DNA of 45,405 nucleotides from NCBI GenBank assembly GCA_024223125.1, contig JAAEOP010000207.1:1-45405 (forward strand), read 5' to 3'. The notes under the pieces were generated by a model. It searched no databases and had not been told where the DNA came from. It worked only from the letters and a program-made list of their open reading frames with translations. This document shows, piece after piece, positions 41,658-45,405 of this stretch. The position numbers and the translations under genes are program-made. Within the stretch, counting starts at the first letter, position 1. Every line of letters starts with the position of its first letter. This stretch comes from Chloroflexota bacterium (GTDB lineage: Bacteria; Chloroflexota; Anaerolineae; Promineifilales; Promineifilaceae).

Positions 41658-42824
41658 ATGAAAATTGGCATATTAACCGGCGGTGGTGATGTACCTGGAT
41701 TAAACCCCAGCATTAAAGCTGTTGTCAACCGTGCAAATAGTGAAGGTCATGAGGTGATTGGCATTCGTCGCGGTTGGGGCGGGCTGTTGTATCTGAACCG
41801 GGATGACCCAGACAGCATCAATAAAAACACAATGCCGCTGGACAATCAAGCAGTACGAACCATTGACCGCACTGGCGGCACAATGCTGCATACCAGCCGC
41901 ACACATCCGGGTAAGGTCACACCAAAAGCAGTCCCACATTTTTTGCGCGACCCAGAACATCCCGAAGCGGAAGCGGCCGATAAACGTCTGCGTGACTTTA
42001 CACCCCATGTTTTAAAGAACCTTGAGTTTTTGGGTATTGATAGGCTGATTCCGATTGGCGGCGATGATACGTTGAGCTATGGGGAACGTCTGCACAGTGA
42101 GGGTTTCCCCGTAATTGCTATTCCCAAGACGATGGACAATGATGTGTTTGGCACGGATTACTGCATTGGTTTCAGCACGGCCGTTACCCGCAGCGTCCAA
42201 TTCATTCATCAACTTAGAACCAGCACCGGTTCCCACGAACGTATTGCCGTTGTTGAACTATTCGGCCGTAACAGCGGCGAAACCAGTCTGATCAGTTCCT
42301 ATCTGGCTGGGGTAGACCGGGCGCTCATTTCCGAAGTTCCCTTTGATCCCGAAAAACTGGCTGCTTTAGTGATGAAAGATAAAGAAACAAACCCCAGCAA
42401 CTACGCCATGGTCACCATTAGTGAAGGGGCGCATATTATGGGCGATAAAGTGGTGGAGTTTGGAGAAACAGATGCTTATGGTCATCGTAAATTGGGCGGT
42501 ATTGGGGAAATCACCGGAGCGGCGCTTAAAAAGATAACTGGTGAAAATATTATCAACCAGCGTGTATCTTATCTGATGCGTTCCGGCGCGCCAGATGCTT
42601 TAGATTTGATGGTGGCCGTCAATTATGCCCATTTGGCTATGGATTTGATCATGGAAGGGCAAAGCGGCCGTATGGTGGCCTTGCACCAGGGAAAATACAC
42701 CCACATCCCCATGAGCGATGTAACCAGCGGCATTAAACGGGTAGATGTAGCTGCCTTTTATGATAAGGAAGCCTACCAACCCAAAGTCCACCAAATTTAC
42801 GGAAAACCAATGTTCCTTTATTAA
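41658..42824 (+). CDS. pfp: 6-phosphofructokinase, PPi-dependent type
   Basis: 388 residues, single domain. [18 protein letters not shown] opens the protein. [10 protein letters not shown] (residues 134-138 GGDDT) and [18 protein letters not shown] (Lys157) carry the Asp and Lys that exclude ATP in pyrophosphate-dependent PFKs, where ATP enzymes have Gly in both places. [15 protein letters not shown] and [13 protein letters not shown] fit the long PFK clade. It would run reversibly with PPi. GGAG precedes ATG 41658. Cofactor use is inferred from two residues; relatives with the same pair should be tested. Confidence 0.85.
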   Translation: MKIGILTGGGDVPGLNPSIKAVVNRANSEGHEVIGIRRGWGGLLYLNRDDPDSINKNTMPLDNQAVRTIDRTGGTMLHTSRTHPGKVTPKAVPHFLRDPEHPEAEAADKRLRDFTPHVLKNLEFLGIDRLIPIGGDDTLSYGERLHSEGFPVIAIPKTMDNDVFGTDYCIGFSTAVTRSVQFIHQLRTSTGSHERIAVVELFGRNSGETSLISSYLAGVDRALISEVPFDPEKLAALVMKDKETNPSNYAMVTISEGAHIMGDKVVEFGETDAYGHRKLGGIGEITGAALKKITGENIINQRVSYLMRSGAPDALDLMVAVNYAHLAMDLIMEGQSGRMVALHQGKYTHIPMSDVTSGIKRVDVAAFYDKEAYQPKVHQIYGKPMFLY

Positions 42825-42825
42825 A

Positions 42826-42852
42826 AGTGAGCAAGTCTGCAAGTGGCAAGTG
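42826..42852. repeat. CAAGTCTGCAAGTGGCAAGT half repeat
   Basis: GAGCAAGTCTGCAAGTGGCA begins two bases after the PFK stop codon and has no inverted arm. Same CAAGT word family as in the ilv leader and after leuC. The rest of the gap to 42918 shows nothing further. Confidence 0.55.
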
Positions 42853-42917
42853 GTTTCTAACAAGACGGCCATGATAATTACATACTTTCAGACTTACCTT
42901 AAACAACTGGGCGTCAC

Positions 42918-43601
42918 ATGCTTTTCTACAAATTTTGGGCCGCTCTGGTTCGGTTTGGTTTCCGGTTGCTGTATAACGAAATGGCCTGGACGTATGATCT
43001 GGTTAGTTGGGCCGTCTCTTTGGGTGAATGGGGCCAATGGCAGCAGGCTGCTTTACCGTTTGTTAGCGGGCAAATGGCGCTGGAAATCGGTCATGGGCCG
43101 GGGCATATTCTGTTAGCTTTGCAAAATGCAGGGGTGGAAGTCGTCGGTTTGGATTTGTCAGCTTTTATGGGACGGCAAGCCCGGCGGCGTACCCAGCGCA
43201 CTGTACCGCTGGTGCAGGGCATGGTGCAAGAATTACCCTTTGCCCCGGCCGTCTTCGATACCATCCTCTCCACGTTCCCCACCGATTATATTGTGGACCC
43301 GGCCACGTTAACGGCCGTCCATCGAACGCTGAAAAGGAACGGCCGTCTCATCATCGTGCCAGAAGGACATCTTAATGGGCAAGGAACTGTTTATCGTTTC
43401 ATCGAATGGCTGTTTGCCATTACGGGTCAGAAAGAGGAGTATTTCGGAGTGAATGACGGCCGTTATTGGCCCAGCAATACCCGCTGGCAACCCATCCGCC
43501 AGCGATTTGAAAACGCCGGATTCCAGTTAACCATCGAACAACGGCAACTAGAACGCAGCGGCGTCACCATTCTCATCGCCGAGAAAATTGCCAGTTTGTA
43601 G
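42918..43601 (+). CDS. Class I SAM-dependent methyltransferase (UbiE-like)
   Basis: 227 residues. An amphipathic N-terminal region (YNEMAWTYDLVSWAVSLGEW) leads into motif I MALEIGHGPGHILLALQ, then VVGLDLSAFMGRQARRR, LPFAPAVFDTILSTFPTDYI and LTAVHRTLKRNGRLIIVPEG. The N-terminal YDLVSW pattern resembles UbiE/MenG and phospholipid methyltransferases. Substrate unknown. Shine-Dalgarno weak. It precedes lspA by 117 bases on the same strand. Confidence 0.85.
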   Translation: MLFYKFWAALVRFGFRLLYNEMAWTYDLVSWAVSLGEWGQWQQAALPFVSGQMALEIGHGPGHILLALQNAGVEVVGLDLSAFMGRQARRRTQRTVPLVQGMVQELPFAPAVFDTILSTFPTDYIVDPATLTAVHRTLKRNGRLIIVPEGHLNGQGTVYRFIEWLFAITGQKEEYFGVNDGRYWPSNTRWQPIRQRFENAGFQLTIEQRQLERSGVTILIAEKIASL

Positions 43602-43718
43602 TACCCACTCCTATCTTCGGCGATATTGCGAGAATTGCATTAGTGTTACAATGGTAATCTTCGCTCAGGCTTACGGCCGTTGGTACAATATACGCCATAA
43701 ACAACAAGGTGAAAAAAT

Positions 43719-44303
43719 ATGGATGAACTCAAACTAAATGATATGCTCCCAACGGCCGTTACAGAAGAACAAGATCGTGCCCCTGCCGGCCAATTAGCCA
43801 TCATGTTTGTCATGGCCGGACTGGTCATTTTGGTAGACCAATTCACAAAATATCTAATCGAAACAAATCTGGAGATATTTGAAATATGGGCGCCCATACC
43901 GGCGATTGAACCATTCTTCCGTATCATGCATGTGTTCAATACCGGCACTGCTTTTGGTCTCTTCCCTAATGGCAGTTTCTTTTTTGGGCTGATGGCCGTC
44001 ATCATCAGTGGAGCAATTATCTATTACAATCATACTCTTCCCCAGGGCAACGTCTGGCTGCGTGTGGCTTTGGGTTTGACGCTAGGCGGCGCAGTGGGCA
44101 ACCTGATTGACCGTGTCCGCCTGGGGCATGTTACCGATTTCTTAGATTTTGGCCCCTGGCCACTGTTTAATGTGGCCGATATGGCCATTGTAGGTGGTGC
44201 TATTCTGTTGGGCTGGCTGGTTTTTCTGGATGCCCGTGCGGAACAAAAAGCAAAACAAGCATCGGCCAACCCCTCCCCCGAAGAGTCTCACCTGGAAATA
44301 TGA
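43719..44303 (+). CDS. lspA: Lipoprotein signal peptidase (signal peptidase II)
   Basis: 194 residues with four membrane helices. It has LVDQFTKYLI, FNTGTAFGLF, LGGAVGNLIDRVRLGHVTDF and FNVADMAI; the two catalytic aspartates are in VTDF and VADM. It cuts the signal peptide from prolipoproteins. An extra acidic N-terminal extension of about 25 residues (including TAV from ACGGCCGT) and a hydrophilic C-terminal tail are present. AAGGTGA precedes ATG 43719. The stop overlaps the next start (ATGA). Confidence 0.95.
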   Translation: MDELKLNDMLPTAVTEEQDRAPAGQLAIMFVMAGLVILVDQFTKYLIETNLEIFEIWAPIPAIEPFFRIMHVFNTGTAFGLFPNGSFFFGLMAVIISGAIIYYNHTLPQGNVWLRVALGLTLGGAVGNLIDRVRLGHVTDFLDFGPWPLFNVADMAIVGGAILLGWLVFLDARAEQKAKQASANPSPEESHLEI

Positions 44304-45229
44304 ACAACTCACATCAAGCTGAATTGACAATCGAAAGATCCGGTGAACGGCTGGACAAAGCATTGGTGCGGAAACTGCCGCAGCTTTCCCGTACTCAAGT
44401 GCAAAAGTTGATTAAGAATGATCTGGTGCTGGTTAACGGCCGTGCCGCCAAAGCCAACTTGCGGCTGGCAGGGGGCGAACAAATCCAAGTCACCCTGCCC
44501 GAACCAGTGAGTACCGAACTCATACCCAATCCTATTCCCCTGGATATTCGCTACGAAGATGAGGATTTACTAGTGGTCAATAAACCGTCGGGCATGGTCG
44601 TCCACCCTGGAACCGGCCATTATCAGGGCACATTAGTCAATGCAGTGTTAGCTTACTGCCCCGATGTATTAGGCGTTGGCTATGAAAAACGGCCGGGTAT
44701 TGTCCACCGATTGGACAAATATACTTCTGGCCTCATCGTCGTGGCCAAAAACGATCATGCTTTGCGCTACCTGCAAAAACAGTTCAAAAAGCGCACGGTA
44801 GATAAACGGTATCTGGCATTGGTGGAAGGGCAGCTTGAGCCACCGGAAGCGTTGATTGACGCGCCCATCGGCCGTAACAAACAAGAGCGCAAAAAGATGA
44901 CCGTCATCCCCCTACACCATTCGGCCACCTCCCGCCCAGCACAAACCAAATATCACACTGTCACCAGTTACGATAACCACACTCTGGTTGAGTGCCAACT
45001 GCTAACTGGCCGTACCCATCAAATCCGGGTCCATCTGGCATATATTGGTTTTCCAATTGTGGGGGATAATGTATACGGCCGTCGTCGCCAACGCACCAAA
45101 CTCGGCCGTCATTTTTTGCACGCGGCACAGATAGCTTTTTTACGGCCGTCTGACCACCAACCCATCACCTGCAAAGCCGAACTTCCCCCAGAATTAGCCA
45201 CCTACATACAAAACCTGGAAAATGCCTGA
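44300..45229 (+). CDS. rluD: RluD-family 23S rRNA pseudouridine synthase
   Basis: 309 residues. An N-terminal S4 RNA-binding domain (RLDKALVRKLPQLSRTQVQK) precedes the RsuA/RluA catalytic domain with PGIVHRLDKYTSGLIVVAKN (catalytic Asp), RYLALVEGQ and LLTGRTHQIRVHLAYIGFPI. It isomerises uridines in large-subunit rRNA, by homology at helix 69, though RluC or another RluA paralogue is possible. ATG 44300 overlaps the lspA stop by four bases, the common lspA-rluD pair. Confidence 0.92.
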   Translation: MNNSHQAELTIERSGERLDKALVRKLPQLSRTQVQKLIKNDLVLVNGRAAKANLRLAGGEQIQVTLPEPVSTELIPNPIPLDIRYEDEDLLVVNKPSGMVVHPGTGHYQGTLVNAVLAYCPDVLGVGYEKRPGIVHRLDKYTSGLIVVAKNDHALRYLQKQFKKRTVDKRYLALVEGQLEPPEALIDAPIGRNKQERKKMTVIPLHHSATSRPAQTKYHTVTSYDNHTLVECQLLTGRTHQIRVHLAYIGFPIVGDNVYGRRRQRTKLGRHFLHAAQIAFLRPSDHQPITCKAELPPELATYIQNLENA

Positions 45230-45405
45230 CGCTGTATTCAGCAGCCGATGAATATATCAAACAGTGTAGCTAATTTCTTTTTCCTTAAGAATTGTAAGTT
45301 CTGAGTCAGAAGCCAACACATTCGGTCATTTGTTCTGTTAGCACAAGTAGCGTTGATGAAAATAAGCCGGAAGTTCGACACAAGAATTGAGCCTCATCCA
45401 TTTGA
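45230..45405. other. Right-hand end without a recognisable gene
   Basis: 176 bases after the pseudouridine synthase stop. AT-rich, with a weak inverted pair around CTTAAGAATTGTAAG. I see no gene, terminator or clear promoter. Confidence 0.5.

Overview
The window looks like a chromosome segment of a Chloroflexota bacterium, probably Anaerolineae or Ardenticatenia-like, at roughly 50% GC. The assignment is inferred from gene content: a fused two-domain phosphofructokinase beside a second PFK, a PucR-type regulator, a threonine-independent isoleucine route through citramalate synthase, and many decayed toxin-antitoxin, NACHT, WD40 and transposase genes between intact housekeeping genes. No rRNA, tRNA or CRISPR array was seen. 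The octamer ACGGCCGT occurs about 65 times by eye in both coding and spacer DNA, so it behaves as a highly iterated palindrome.

Layout. 1-3.3 kb, minus strand: a deleted NACHT gene, a HigBA toxin-antitoxin pair, a TSUP permease and a TumE-like pair. 3.5-6.2 kb: valS. 6.3-6.65 kb: IS66 and ISAs1 remnants. 7-10.2 kb: pyruvate dehydrogenase E1 alpha, E1 beta and E2, followed by a broken Phd antitoxin. 10.6-15.1 kb: an OmpR-type regulator, a REC-GAF-PAS histidine kinase and a PucR-type regulator. 15.1-18.3 kb: WD40, IS4, BrnT-like and Xre remnants, a membrane glycosyltransferase cut by one stop codon, and a small membrane protein.

18.3-35.0 kb is the branched-chain amino acid cluster. A 27-residue leader peptide made mostly of Ile, Leu and Val, followed by an intrinsic terminator, suggests ribosome-mediated attenuation. 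The genes are ilvB, ilvN, ilvC, leuA, a methyltransferase, leuC, a hypothetical gene, leuD, cimA, a J-domain coiled-coil gene, mntA with a hepT remnant, leuB and ilvD. Together they supply most of Val, Leu and (via pyruvate to citramalate) Ile synthesis; ilvE and ilvA are not in the window. Small minus-strand gene remnants sit between the parts.

35-45.4 kb: a kinase tail, a polyprenyl-phosphate sugar transferase, rpsU (bS21), a deoxynucleoside kinase and a class II aldolase, then on the plus strand an ATP-type fused PFK, a PPi-type PFK, a methyltransferase, lspA and an RluD-family pseudouridine synthase.

Many gaps just upstream of start codons carry long imperfect hairpins built from tandem 6-10-base words. 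Several unrelated word families share this design. There is also a 95-bp IS66-type MITE with an 8-bp target duplication at the leuC stop codon. These spacer elements, the iterated palindrome and the ilv attenuator are the most unusual content.
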